DNA from: Dyella sp. 2HG41-7
GTDB lineage: Bacteria; Pseudomonadota; Gammaproteobacteria; Xanthomonadales; Rhodanobacteraceae
Reading direction: 5' to 3'
Length of the DNA: 64,000 bases
NCBI RefSeq assembly: GCF_021390675.1
Contig: NZ_JAJEJV010000004.1
Span: forward strand, 3,720,001 to 3,784,000
Shown here in pieces: positions 23,734 through 32,825 of this stretch. The translations under genes were made by a program, and so were the position numbers. The stretch's first letter is position 1. Every line of letters begins with the position of its first letter. Under the pieces are notes generated by a model. That model was not told the origin of the DNA. It searched no databases and was given only the letters and a program-made list of their open reading frames with translations.

Positions 23734-25107
23734 ATGCGCCACCGTTTGCTTGCAGGTGTGACAGTGCTTTTTGCCGTGGCCTGTGTCGCCGCACTGCCGA
23801 TGCGCGCGCAGGCGTCGCTGCCGCCGGTGGTGAATGGGCAACCGCTGCCCTCGCTGGCGCCGATGCTGCAAAAAGTGACGCCGGCGGTGGTGAACATTTC
23901 CACCAAGACGCGCGTGCGCGTCAGCAATCCGTTCTTTCAGGATCCCGTGCTGCGGCAGTTGTTCGGTCTCAACGGTTCGCCGCGCGAACAGGATGAGCAG
24001 AGCCTGGGTTCGGGCGTGATCGTGGACGCGGCGAAGGGTTACATCCTTACGAACAACCATGTGGTCGGCGGTGCGGACGACATCACGGTGACGCTGCAGG
24101 ACGGACGCAATGTGAAGGGCACGCTGGTGGGCACCGATCCGGCGACCGATGTGGCGGTGGTGAAGATCAATGCCGATCATCTGGAAGCGCTGCCGATCGC
24201 CGATTCGTCCGCGCTGCGCGTGGGCGATTTTGTGGTGGCGGTAGGTGATCCATTCGGACTGGGTCAGACGGTGACATCGGGCATCGTGTCGGCGCTGGGT
24301 CGCTCGGGACTGGGCGGCGCGAGTTTTCAAAACATGATCCAGACCGATGCGTCGATCAATCCGGGTAATTCGGGTGGCGCGCTGGTGAATCTGCGCGGCG
24401 AACTGGTGGGCATCAACACGATGATTCTGTCGCCCTCGGGTGGCAACGTCGGCATCGGCTTTGCGATTCCCACTGATCTCGCCAGCACGGTGATGAAGCA
24501 GCTGATCGCGTCCGGCAAAGTGAGTCGCGGCAGCTTGGGTATTCAGTCGCAGGACATCACGCCGAATATTGCGCGCATTCTGGGTTTGAAGAGCAGCCAA
24601 GGCGCGGTGGTGACGCGCGTGGTGCCGGGTTCCACCGCCGATCGCGCGGGCCTGGAAATGGGCGATGTGATCACAGCGCTCAACGGCAAATCGCTGGACA
24701 ACGCCGATCAGCTGAACAACGCGCAAGGCTTGCTGCCGGTGAACAGCACGGTGACGTTGACGGTGCAGCGCAAAGGCGTCACGCGTCAGGTGACGGCGCA
24801 ACTGACGGCGCAGAAGATCGCCACGCTCGACGGCGCGAAACTCGATCCGCGTCTGACCGGCGTCACCTTCAGCGATCTGAGCGATGAACAGACCAGTCAG
24901 GGTATTTCGGGGATCGTGGCGTCGTCGGTCGCCGCGAACAGTCGTGCGGCGCAGGCGGGACTTTCGTCGGGCGATGTGATCGTGGGTGTCGGCAATCGCC
25001 GCGTCACCAGCCTGCGCGATATGCAGGGCCTGGCCGGCGCACGGCCGCGTCAGTGGGTGCTGCTGGTCGCCACCGACGATGGATTCAACTACGTGCTAGT
25101 TCAGTAA
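23734..25107 (+). CDS. degQ: DegQ/DegP-type periplasmic serine protease
   Basis: 457 residues, start at the ATG seven bases after GGGAGA. Residues 1-27 are a signal peptide. The chymotrypsin-like domain has His-109 (TNNHVV), Asp-139 (ATDVAVV) and Ser-213 (GNSGGAL) in the classic order. Two PDZ domains follow at about 285-365 and 375-455 (GMxGAxVxxVxPGSxA-like turns AVVTRVVPGSTADRAGL and GIVASSVAANSRAAQAGL). It degrades or chaperones misfolded envelope proteins. The first PDZ loop lacks the extra LA loop of DegP, which fits DegQ. Single gene; downstream gene starts 206 bp later. Confidence 0.92.
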   Translation: MRHRLLAGVTVLFAVACVAALPMRAQASLPPVVNGQPLPSLAPMLQKVTPAVVNISTKTRVRVSNPFFQDPVLRQLFGLNGSPREQDEQSLGSGVIVDAAKGYILTNNHVVGGADDITVTLQDGRNVKGTLVGTDPATDVAVVKINADHLEALPIADSSALRVGDFVVAVGDPFGLGQTVTSGIVSALGRSGLGGASFQNMIQTDASINPGNSGGALVNLRGELVGINTMILSPSGGNVGIGFAIPTDLASTVMKQLIASGKVSRGSLGIQSQDITPNIARILGLKSSQGAVVTRVVPGSTADRAGLEMGDVITALNGKSLDNADQLNNAQGLLPVNSTVTLTVQRKGVTRQVTAQLTAQKIATLDGAKLDPRLTGVTFSDLSDEQTSQGISGIVASSVAANSRAAQAGLSSGDVIVGVGNRRVTSLRDMQGLAGARPRQWVLLVATDDGFNYVLVQ

Positions 25108-25313
25108 ATCGCGGCAGGCTGTGGAAAACAGCCTGCTTTCGCGCCGAGATTGACGCCCGTCACGCAATTAGATGAACACACGCGGTGTGCAGCGCCGCGT
25201 ATTGCTTGATGTTTTGGCTCCGGGCCGTTGAAATACTGGAATCTGTCACTGCGTCTACGCGCCGTTGACGGCACACTCGCCTCGTCTTTCTCCTTTGCAG
25301 GTCGCGCTTCCCT

Positions 25314-26678
25314 ATGCCCGTACGCATTCCTCGTCTGCTTTCCGCCGCTCTGATCAGTGCCGGCGTTTCCACCATTGCGCTGGCTGCGTCCACGCAATCA
25401 CTCACCTGGCGCGGCGACACGGTCACCGCCAACAGCGTGGTCAAAGGCGTGGCGAAGGCGTGGCAATCGTCCGGTCATGGTTCGGTGCAGATCCAGCCGT
25501 TCAACACGGCGTCGGGCCTGGATGCGGTATCCAGCGGCTCGGCGGATATCGCTGGCAGCGCACGTCCCAGCGACGGCAGCGCGCTCGATAGCGGCCTGAC
25601 CTTTACGCCGGTGGCGTGGGACGGCTTGGTGCTGATCACCAGCTCGCAGAACCCGGTGAGCAGCCTGACCATGCAGCAGGTGCACGACATTTACTACGGC
25701 AAGATCACCAGCTGGGCCGCCGTGGGTGGTTCGGCCGCGCCGATCGACGTGTTCGCCGTGGCGAGCCCGGGCGACGGCATCGAATTCAGCTTGCGCAAGT
25801 TGCTGTTCGGTCGCGGCAGTCAGCCGGTGGCCGCGCCGCGTTTGTATGTGAACGTGACGCAGCTGGAGCAGTCGATCATGCTTGATCCGCGCGGCTTCGG
25901 CGTGACCACGCTGTCGAGCGTTGCGGGCAATCCGAAGATCAAGATGCTGCGCATCGATGGCGTTGCGCCGAGCGCGTCGAGCGTGGCGAGCGGCTCGTAT
26001 CCGCTCTTTATTCCGCTGTACTTGGTCTACAACCCCAGCGGCGCGAATGCCGCCGCCGCGAAGGAGTTCGTGGATTTCGCGCAAAGCGAAAAGGGCGAAA
26101 GCGCGCTGCGTTCGCATAGCCTGGTGCCGTATGGCGCCGGCGCCGCGCTGGTCGCGATGGATCAATCGCGCCGCAGCCGCATCCTGGCCGAAGTGGGCGC
26201 GCACGCCAGCGCCGAACCCACGCAGTACGCCGCTGCGCCGTCTCGTCCGGCGGTCGCCGCCGCATCGCGCACCGCCGTGGCCGCTGCGCCTGCGCTCAAC
26301 AAAGTGTCGGGCAGCGTGGTCGCTGCGCCGCAGTTGCCGAGCTTGAAGAACCTGCACGGCGATGCGTTTACGCAGGAAGTCGCCGTCAATCGCGACACCA
26401 GCTTTGCGAAGGTCACCGCCGAGGCGTACGTAAGCCACAGCAAAGTGGCCGGCGCCAAAGCGACCGCCAAGCGCACGGCGGAAACCAAGACCGAGTCGGT
26501 GAAGAAAGTGGCGAGCGCGGAGAAGAAATCCGCGCGCTCCTATCGCGTCGGCTCCGGCGAAACGCTGTACTCCATCGCGCGCAAGCAGGGCGTGGATGTG
26601 GCGCAGATTCGTACCTGGAATCATCTGAAGGACAACACGGTGCGCACCGGCCAGGTGCTGCGCATCGAAGCACGCTGA
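25314..26678 (+). CDS. Phosphate-binding-protein-like domain fused to LysM
   Basis: 454 residues; signal peptide to about residue 24. Residues 30-270 match the PstS-like periplasmic binding domain (SADIAGSARPSDGSALDSG and the DIYYGKITSWAAVGG motif conserved in this group). An Ala/Pro/Thr/Lys-rich linker (about 290-405) leads to a C-terminal LysM (residues 407-452: YRVGSGETLYSIARKQGVD). LysM binds peptidoglycan, so the binding domain appears tethered to the cell wall. Typical PstS proteins lack LysM. No pst transporter genes are near; the role may be phosphate sensing or scavenging at the wall (inference). Confidence 0.75.
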   Translation: MPVRIPRLLSAALISAGVSTIALAASTQSLTWRGDTVTANSVVKGVAKAWQSSGHGSVQIQPFNTASGLDAVSSGSADIAGSARPSDGSALDSGLTFTPVAWDGLVLITSSQNPVSSLTMQQVHDIYYGKITSWAAVGGSAAPIDVFAVASPGDGIEFSLRKLLFGRGSQPVAAPRLYVNVTQLEQSIMLDPRGFGVTTLSSVAGNPKIKMLRIDGVAPSASSVASGSYPLFIPLYLVYNPSGANAAAAKEFVDFAQSEKGESALRSHSLVPYGAGAALVAMDQSRRSRILAEVGAHASAEPTQYAAAPSRPAVAAASRTAVAAAPALNKVSGSVVAAPQLPSLKNLHGDAFTQEVAVNRDTSFAKVTAEAYVSHSKVAGAKATAKRTAETKTESVKKVASAEKKSARSYRVGSGETLYSIARKQGVDVAQIRTWNHLKDNTVRTGQVLRIEAR

Positions 26679-26685
26679 TTTTCTC

Positions 26686-27384
26686 TTGCGGATTCTTGCT
26701 GTCACGATCGATCTGGACGACACCCTGTGGCCGGTGATGCCGGCCCTGGAACGGGCGGATCGCGATCTCAACGACTATCTCTGCAAGCACTTTCCGCAAG
26801 TCGCGCAAACTTTTCCGATACCTGCGTTGCGCGCCTTGCGCGCGCAGGTCGCCGCTGAACGTATCGATCTGGCGCACGATTTCACCGCGCAGCGCTACAT
26901 CACCATGCAACGCGCGTTCGACGCCTGCGGCGTGGCCGATGCGCCGCTGGACGCACTGTTCGAAGTATTCGCCGCCGCGCGCAATAGCGTGGAACTCTAT
27001 CCCGATGCCCTGCCCGCGCTCGAACGCATGCGCGCGGCGTGGCCGGTGGTCAGCCTGACCAATGGCAACGCGGATCTGGAACGCATCGGACTGCATCTGC
27101 ATTTTGCGCATCAAGTGAGCGCGCGCGATGTCGGCGTGGCTAAACCGGATGCGCGGATTTTTCTTGCTGCGGCGGAACGATTGGGTATCGCGCCGGAAAA
27201 TATTCTGCATGTGGGCGACGATCCCGAGCTGGATATCGTCGGCGCGCGCGATGCAGGGTTGCGCACGGCGTGGATCAATCGCGCGGGGCATCCGTGGCCG
27301 GGAGCGCTGGGTGCGGCGCCGGATTTGGATTTGCGGGATTTGGCGACGCTGGTTCAGTGGCTGGAGACGGCACCTGCGCCGTAA
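26686..27384 (+). CDS. HAD-family phosphatase, YigB-like
   Basis: 232 residues. The start is a TTG only 7 bp after the previous stop and without a clear ribosome site; translational coupling is likely. DLDDTLWPV at residue 9 is motif I (catalytic Asp, DxDxT). SLTNGNADLERIG is motif II, and KPDARIF with HVGDDPELDIVGARDAG are motifs III and IV. Length and order match YigB, a phosphatase used in riboflavin synthesis, though other HAD phosphatases are close. Cytoplasmic; not part of any visible pathway operon. Confidence 0.8.
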   Translation: MRILAVTIDLDDTLWPVMPALERADRDLNDYLCKHFPQVAQTFPIPALRALRAQVAAERIDLAHDFTAQRYITMQRAFDACGVADAPLDALFEVFAAARNSVELYPDALPALERMRAAWPVVSLTNGNADLERIGLHLHFAHQVSARDVGVAKPDARIFLAAAERLGIAPENILHVGDDPELDIVGARDAGLRTAWINRAGHPWPGALGAAPDLDLRDLATLVQWLETAPAP

Positions 27385-27401
27385 GCCCCAAAGTTCCTCA
27401 C

Positions 27402-27521
27402 CGTCATTCCGGCGAAGGCCGGAATCCAGTCAAATACGCTCGCGAAGCGCTCGACTTAAAAAAGTTAGGTGTGCTCCGCACAACGTATTCAAACTGGATT
27501 CCGGCCTTCGCCGGAATGACG
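27402..27521. repeat. Long inverted repeat, second copy of the ATTCCGGC-type element
   Basis: Arms 27402-27430 and 27493-27521 are exact inverses of 29 bp and almost identical to the arms at 12884-13002. The inner part also keeps the TCGCGAAGCGCTCGA and GTGTGCTCCGCACAAC segments. Lies between the HAD gene stop and the M17 gene. Confidence 0.85.
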
Positions 27522-27668
27522 ATCCCGCAAGATCGTCCATTTGCGCGAAATCCCTCTTCTCAGCTTCAAATGGGCTCTCGGCAAAAGCTTTGAACCCCCC
27601 TAAAAAAACGCGCATCATTGACCGCTGACTCCACCGCTTGCGCGTGCCACACGTGCGTAAGGACCTGC

Positions 27669-29045
27669 ATGTCTGCCCTGATCGAACTCCGCTCCAGCCG
27701 CCACGCACCGACGCCGATCGAAGCCACCGACGCCGCGCATCTCGCCGCCGCGCGCAAGCGACTGAGCGCTGCGCAACGCAGCTGGCTGGACGAGAACGGC
27801 TTCGACGCCAAACCCGGCGGCGTGTGCCTGGTGCCGGACGCGAACGGCAAGCTGGCGCGCGTGCTGGTGGGTGTGGATCGTCAGGATTCGCTGTCGTCGC
27901 TCGCGGCGTTGCCGATGACGTTGCCGGTTGGCGAGTACACCCTGGCACCAGAAAGCGTGGCGCTGAATGTCGAGCTCGTCGCCCTCGGCTGGGCGTTGGG
28001 CGCCTATCAATTCACGCGTTATCGCAAAGCCAAACGCGATGCCGCGGTGTTGGCGGTCGCAGCCAAAACCTTGGCGACGCTCACGCCGCTGGTCGAGGCC
28101 ACGTATCGCGTGCGCGATCTGGTCAACACGCCGACCGAAGACATGGGCCCGAAACATCTTGCCGACGAAGTGAAGCAACTCGGCAAAGCGCATAAAGCCA
28201 AAGTGCGCGAGTGGGTCGGCGACGAGTTGCTGGACGACAACTTCCCCACCATTCACGCAGTCGGCCGCGCGAGTCATCGCGCGCCGCGTTTGATCGAATT
28301 GACCTGGGGCAAGACCACCGCACCGAAGGTGACGCTGGTCGGCAAAGGCGTGTGCTTCGATACCGGCGGTTTGGATCTGAAACCTTCCGACGGCATGCGC
28401 TGGATGAAGAAAGACATGGGCGGCGCCGCGCACGCGATTGCGCTCGCCGGCCTGGTGATGGAAGCGAATCTGCCGGTTCGACTCACGCTGCTGATTCCCG
28501 CCGTCGAAAACGCCGTGTCCGGCAACGCGATGCGTCCCGGCGAAGTGGTGATTACGCGCGGCGGACACAGCGTGGAAATCGACAACACCGATGCGGAAGG
28601 TCGATTGGTGTTGTGCGACGCGCTCGCGTACGCCGCCGAGCAAAAACCGGCGCTGATTGTCGACTTCGCCACACTCACCGGCGCGGCGCGCGTGGCGCTC
28701 GGTCCAGATCTGCCGGCTTTGTTCGCGAATGACGACGCGCTCGCCCATGCGGCGCTCGCGTGCAGCAACGATGTCGCCGATCCGATTTGGCGTCTACCGC
28801 TGTGGCGCCCGTATCGAAAACTGCTGGATTCCTACCTCGCTGACTTCACCAACACCGGCGCCTCACGCCACGCCGGCGCCATCACCGCCGCGTTGTTTAT
28901 GGAGCGCTTTATTCCCGACGGCATGCCGTGGCTGCACTTGGACACCTACGCCTGGAACGACGGCGACCGCCCCGGCCGCCCGCGCGGCGGCGAAGCGATG
29001 GGACTGCGTGCGATGTTTGCGTTGTTGAGTAAACGCTACGGTTGA
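27669..29045 (+). CDS. M17-family leucyl aminopeptidase
   Basis: 458 residues, ATG eight bases after TAAGGACC. The catalytic domain carries the M17 hallmarks: VGKGVCFDTGGLDLK (catalytic Lys and metal Asp), DMGGAAHAI, and NTDAEGRLVLCDALAYA (metal-binding Asp/Glu and the active-site Arg). Two metal ions remove N-terminal residues from peptides. The N-terminal region is unlike the short PepA of E. coli but typical of the PepB-like or long group. Cytoplasmic, no signal peptide. Confidence 0.9.
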   Translation: MSALIELRSSRHAPTPIEATDAAHLAAARKRLSAAQRSWLDENGFDAKPGGVCLVPDANGKLARVLVGVDRQDSLSSLAALPMTLPVGEYTLAPESVALNVELVALGWALGAYQFTRYRKAKRDAAVLAVAAKTLATLTPLVEATYRVRDLVNTPTEDMGPKHLADEVKQLGKAHKAKVREWVGDELLDDNFPTIHAVGRASHRAPRLIELTWGKTTAPKVTLVGKGVCFDTGGLDLKPSDGMRWMKKDMGGAAHAIALAGLVMEANLPVRLTLLIPAVENAVSGNAMRPGEVVITRGGHSVEIDNTDAEGRLVLCDALAYAAEQKPALIVDFATLTGAARVALGPDLPALFANDDALAHAALACSNDVADPIWRLPLWRPYRKLLDSYLADFTNTGASRHAGAITAALFMERFIPDGMPWLHLDTYAWNDGDRPGRPRGGEAMGLRAMFALLSKRYG

Positions 29046-29088
29046 ATAAGTAGGTTGGAATGACAATTCCGGCTTTGTGGCGACGATC

Positions 29089-29113
29089 TATGCTGGGATT
29101 TCATCCCGGCATA
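29089..29113. terminator. Hairpin between convergent M17 and immunity-like genes
   Basis: TATGCTGGGAT and ATCCCGGCATA form an 11-bp stem with one G-T step and a 3-nt loop. No long T-run, so termination is plausible but not certain. Confidence 0.4.
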
Positions 29114-29142
29114 TGTGTTTGCATGTGGTGCATTCCACGTCG

Positions 29143-29649
29143 CTAGTACTTTACCACTCCCCAGTTTCTCCCTTCAGTTTTCACTTCAAGACGCTGCTCA
29201 CCTTCTTCTGACAGAAAGAAATCAAGAAGCAGCCTATCTTTAAAGTCACTCGTCAAAAACGAAATCACCGCATTTCGTTCGAGGGTGAATTCGAAGTCAA
29301 ACCTGATAGAAAGGACGGATGGAATCAGCAACGTGCCACATACGTTCGACCGTTCCACCCACGCATATACGGGAGATGGGTTCGCATCGAACAAGTTCTT
29401 CACGAATATCTTGAAACGTTGCAAAAGTCGATCGCTGAAAGGAATTTCGTATTCCTCAACTTTACGTTCAAGCTCTCCAATATGTTTATCCCAAACTTCA
29501 CAAATGGCGTCGGTTTTTTCGAGACTTTCCAAATCATCCGCATGAACAGGCCGACCCATTAAGACCGTCAATTCATTCAAGTGCTCCTTCATGTTGATCT
29601 TTTGCCGGATCTTCCGGCGGCGCTCCTCAGGGGACATTGACGCAGTCAT
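29143..29649 (-). CDS. Probable immunity protein partner of the Rhs-type toxin
   Basis: 168 residues, no signal peptide. The start overlaps the last base of the upstream toxin-like stop (TAATG), so it is translationally coupled to it. Composition is charged and helical at the N-terminus (MSPEERRRKIRQKINMKEHL) and beta-rich later. Base composition is much lower in GC than the window average. No domain recognised. The assignment as immunity protein is inference from the one-base overlap, the small cytosolic nature and the position behind a polymorphic-toxin-like gene. Confidence 0.6.
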   Translation of the reverse strand: MTASMSPEERRRKIRQKINMKEHLNELTVLMGRPVHADDLESLEKTDAICEVWDKHIGELERKVEEYEIPFSDRLLQRFKIFVKNLFDANPSPVYAWVERSNVCGTLLIPSVLSIRFDFEFTLERNAVISFLTSDFKDRLLLDFFLSEEGEQRLEVKTEGRNWGVVKY

Positions 29650-30551
29650 TAGTAATCCACCTTCGATTTATCGCTATCGAGCTTTGGCCGTCCATATCTA
29701 TTTATTTGAGGCACAGCCTCAGAGCCTTTCTTTTCCGTTTTGACTTTGCCCGCTTCCCAATGCGGTTGATCTTGGTGACTGCGATCCATAGTCTGCTGCT
29801 GAACGGACATACGTTGGGTGCTTCCACCAGTTGCGGGCACATCGTAAGAATACTCACGACCCGAAGCATTTTGGGATTGCGACAACGGTTGCTGGCTTGT
29901 AGGAATGCCTGCATCGCGCATAGCTTCTCGCCTAGCAGCTCTGGATGTATCGGCGGCTTTCTGACCAATCTTTTCAGCACCAACCCCAACACGAACCAAC
30001 GTCGCCGCCCTACCTGGCGGAAGCGACCCAACCACCGCAGATAAATGATCTGCTGTCGTAAGTGAAACGCGTTCGTCACCCGGACCTGGCGCATTCGCAC
30101 AATCCGAATGCGTCATCAATCCTATGAAGAGAGGAACGGCCACGATGCACACCGGACATCGTCCATCTGGGTCCGTATGAGCGATGGGATTGTTGTCGGC
30201 ATAGGCATACCGGTTGAACCCAAATAGCTCCGCGGGTTTTGGTCCGAGCGGATCCACGCTCAAGAACCGCCCCAACTCCGGGTCGTAATACCGCGCCTGC
30301 ATGTACACCAGGCCGGTATCGGGGTCGTTGACGTGGCCGGTGTAGCCGGGACCATCCGGCGGCTGACCTAGCGCTTGGTCGCCGTAAGGCCGGTAGTCGA
30401 AGATTTTGGTGATGTTGCCTTGCTCGTCCGCTTCGGCGATGGGCGTGCCTTGCGGGTCGGTGTAGACGTAGGTGAATTTGCCGGCGTGGGCCAAGCTGCA
30501 TAGCAGCAGCCATGCGGATATCAAAATCATGCGCCAGACATGATGTTTCAT
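29649..30551 (-). CDS. Secreted Rhs-core tip protein with polymorphic toxin-like C-terminus
   Basis: 300 residues after an AAGGAG site. Residues 1-23 are a Sec signal peptide. Residues 24-130 match the RHS repeat-associated core found at the C-terminal end of large Rhs/YD proteins (LVYMQARYYDPELGRFLSVD ending in NPIAHTDPDG). The rest, from about 131, is the variable region, ending with RDAGIPTSQQP and DRSHQDQPHWEAG. This looks like the C-terminal toxin domains of Rhs proteins with SH/HW motifs, possibly nucleases; family not confirmed. There is no large Rhs shell, so it is an orphan tip with its own export signal. Confidence 0.7.
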   Translation of the reverse strand: MKHHVWRMILISAWLLLCSLAHAGKFTYVYTDPQGTPIAEADEQGNITKIFDYRPYGDQALGQPPDGPGYTGHVNDPDTGLVYMQARYYDPELGRFLSVDPLGPKPAELFGFNRYAYADNNPIAHTDPDGRCPVCIVAVPLFIGLMTHSDCANAPGPGDERVSLTTADHLSAVVGSLPPGRAATLVRVGVGAEKIGQKAADTSRAARREAMRDAGIPTSQQPLSQSQNASGREYSYDVPATGGSTQRMSVQQQTMDRSHQDQPHWEAGKVKTEKKGSEAVPQINRYGRPKLDSDKSKVDY

Positions 30552-30913
30552 CAGTGCACTCCTTATGATGATTATTCCTTCCCTGTGCTGCTAATCGAAC
30601 ACAGACGAACAACGAGGAAAATCGAAACGAAGGCATTCGGCCGTAGGGCTTTCGCCAATCAATCGATCAGCCATGTGGCCTTCTTGGGCATCAAGCGCGC
30701 CGCGCCAATCGTCCGAAAGCGGAGTTCATAGGTCGCGATGCCAGCCCCGACATTTCTCATATGAGAAGCGGCTCCTGGGATTGACGCGCCAGCCAACACC
30801 GTTAATTCGCTTTGGACGCAAGGGCCATTCGTCGCGAAGCATGACTTTTGGCTTTGTCGTCGCGCCACGGGAGGCCGCATGATGCCGGGATATCCACCAG
30901 GCACCCATGACCT
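30552..30913. other. Intergenic region upstream of the Rhs-type gene and M1 peptidase
   Basis: 362 bp with the divergent promoters of the two genes. CATTTCTCATATGAGAAGC (30754-30772) contains a short dyad. No convincing gene, terminator or known regulatory site otherwise. Confidence 0.3.
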
Positions 30914-32653
30914 ATGCGCCCATTGCGTCCCGCCCTGCTCGCTCTCAGCCTTGTTGCCGGCCTCGCCGCTTGCGCGAGCGTCCCGAATCAGAGTCATCAA
31001 CCGCCGCTTACGACGCTAACGCAGAACTCCGGCGGCGTGATGCCCGTCGAGCAGACTCGGGTGCATTTCGATCATGCGGAGTTGCATATCGCGGTCGATC
31101 CGTCGAAGCAGCGCATCGATGCGACAGCGACGCTGACGTTTACCGCGCACACATCCACGGATGTGCTGGTGTTGGATCTGGATCGCAATTTGCCGATCGC
31201 CGGCATCGATGTGGACGGCCAACCGATCGCGCCGACGCAATGGAGCAATCCGGAAGGACGCCTGCGCATTCAACTTCCGCACGCAGTGAATGCCGGCGAA
31301 CGCGTTTCCGCCACGGTGCGTTATGGCGGCAGTCCGCACGTGGCGAAGAAAGCGCCGTGGGATGGCGGTTTTGTCTGGTCGCATACGCCCGACGGTCAAC
31401 CGTGGGTGGGCAGCGCGGTGGAAGGCGAAGGTTGCGATTTGTTCTGGCCGTGCATCGATCACCCGGAAGGCAAGCCGGATTTGGTCGATCTCTACGTGAC
31501 CGTACCCAAGCCGCTGGTGGCGCCGGGCAATGGCGTGCTGATCGGTGTCAGCGATGAAGGCGACAAGCAGACGTATCACTGGCGCGCGAAGCACCCGACC
31601 ACGTACGCCATTTCCATCAACGTGGGTCCGTATAAGGAACTCAGCGGCGAATATCACAGCCGCTACGGCAACACGATTCCGCTGCAGTACTGGTATCTGG
31701 CCGGCGAAGAAAAGCAGGCGCAAGCCTTGTTTGCCGAGTTCTCGCGCATGCTGGATTTCAACGAAGCGATGATCGGCCCGTACCCCTTTGGCGACGAAAA
31801 GATGGGCGTGGTGGAAACGCCGTACTTAGGGATGGAACACCAGACCATGAACGCCTACGGCAACCACTACGCCAAAGACGGCGGCGGTTTCGATTGGTTG
31901 CTGCAGCACGAATTCGCGCACGAGTGGTTCGGCAATCAGATGACCAATGCCGACTGGGACGATATGTGGCTGCACGAAGCATTCGCCACGTACATGCAAC
32001 CGTTATACAGCGGCTACATCAACGGCGACATGGGTTACTACTCCTGGCTTCAGAAACTGCGCTTGATGGTGCAAGACCATCGCCCGATCGTATCCGGCAG
32101 CAGCAAGACTGAAGAGGCCGTGTACGAAGACGCCACCGGTCCCGGCCAGGACATCTACAACAAAGGCGCGTTGATGTTGCATTCGCTGCGCACGCTGATC
32201 GGCGATCGCGCGTTTTTCGATAGCGTGCGCACGTTGGTGTACAACCGTCCCGATCCGAAGCCCGGCAATTTCGAGCCGCATTACGCGAGCGCGCACGATT
32301 TCATCGACATTGTGAACAAACGCACGGGGCGCGATCTGACGTGGTTCTTCAACGTCTATCTGTATCAAGCGGCGCTGCCGCGATTGGATGTGCAACGCGA
32401 TGGCGACACGTTGACGTTGCGCTGGCACGCGCCGAACAACCTACCCTTCCCGATGCCGGTCGACGTGCAGGTGGGCGAAACGGTGCATACGTTGCCGATG
32501 ACGCATGGCGAAGGGACGATCGCGCTTCCCGAGCATGCGCTGTATGTCGTCGATCCCCGCTCGAAACTGTTGCGCGACGAGCCGCAAATCACCGAATTTC
32601 AGCAGTGGATAAAACAGCAGCGCGAACAGAAAGCTAAAGCGAAATCCAACTGA
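30914..32653 (+). CDS. M1-family aminopeptidase lipoprotein
   Basis: 579 residues. Residues 1-20 end in the lipobox LAAC (Cys-20), so it is a lipoprotein. Residues 45-230 are the M1 N-terminal beta domain. The zinc site is HEFAHEWFGNQ (His-332, Glu-333, His-336) with the third ligand Glu-355 in WLHEAFATY. The exopeptidase GxMEN loop reads GMEHQT here, with His in place of Asn. It removes N-terminal residues of peptides, facing the periplasm. Shorter than PepN, similar to the leukotriene-A4-hydrolase-like M1 group. Confidence 0.9.
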   Translation: MRPLRPALLALSLVAGLAACASVPNQSHQPPLTTLTQNSGGVMPVEQTRVHFDHAELHIAVDPSKQRIDATATLTFTAHTSTDVLVLDLDRNLPIAGIDVDGQPIAPTQWSNPEGRLRIQLPHAVNAGERVSATVRYGGSPHVAKKAPWDGGFVWSHTPDGQPWVGSAVEGEGCDLFWPCIDHPEGKPDLVDLYVTVPKPLVAPGNGVLIGVSDEGDKQTYHWRAKHPTTYAISINVGPYKELSGEYHSRYGNTIPLQYWYLAGEEKQAQALFAEFSRMLDFNEAMIGPYPFGDEKMGVVETPYLGMEHQTMNAYGNHYAKDGGGFDWLLQHEFAHEWFGNQMTNADWDDMWLHEAFATYMQPLYSGYINGDMGYYSWLQKLRLMVQDHRPIVSGSSKTEEAVYEDATGPGQDIYNKGALMLHSLRTLIGDRAFFDSVRTLVYNRPDPKPGNFEPHYASAHDFIDIVNKRTGRDLTWFFNVYLYQAALPRLDVQRDGDTLTLRWHAPNNLPFPMPVDVQVGETVHTLPMTHGEGTIALPEHALYVVDPRSKLLRDEPQITEFQQWIKQQREQKAKAKSN

Positions 32654-32668
32654 CTTGCGAAATCCATC

Positions 32669-32820
32669 CCCTCCCCTGTTTGCAGGGGAGGGTTAGGGTG
32701 GGGTTGCATGCGCTTGCTTTACACGTGTCATCACCGCGAGGTTGGGGGCTTCACCCCACCCCAGCCCTCCCCTACTGCACGTAGAGCCTGCCCCGGACTT
32801 GATCCGGGGGAGGGAGCGTT
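32669..32820. repeat. CCCTCCCC-type repeats after the M1 peptidase
   Basis: Perfect stem CCCTCCCCTG-tttg-CAGGGGAGGG (32669-32692), followed by GGTTAGGGTGGGGTTG and, nearer the next gene, the inverse-looking TTCACCCCACCCCAGCCCTC. Related to the elements at 20436 and 37759. Lies between convergent genes. Confidence 0.6.
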
Positions 32821-32825
32821 TCCGG

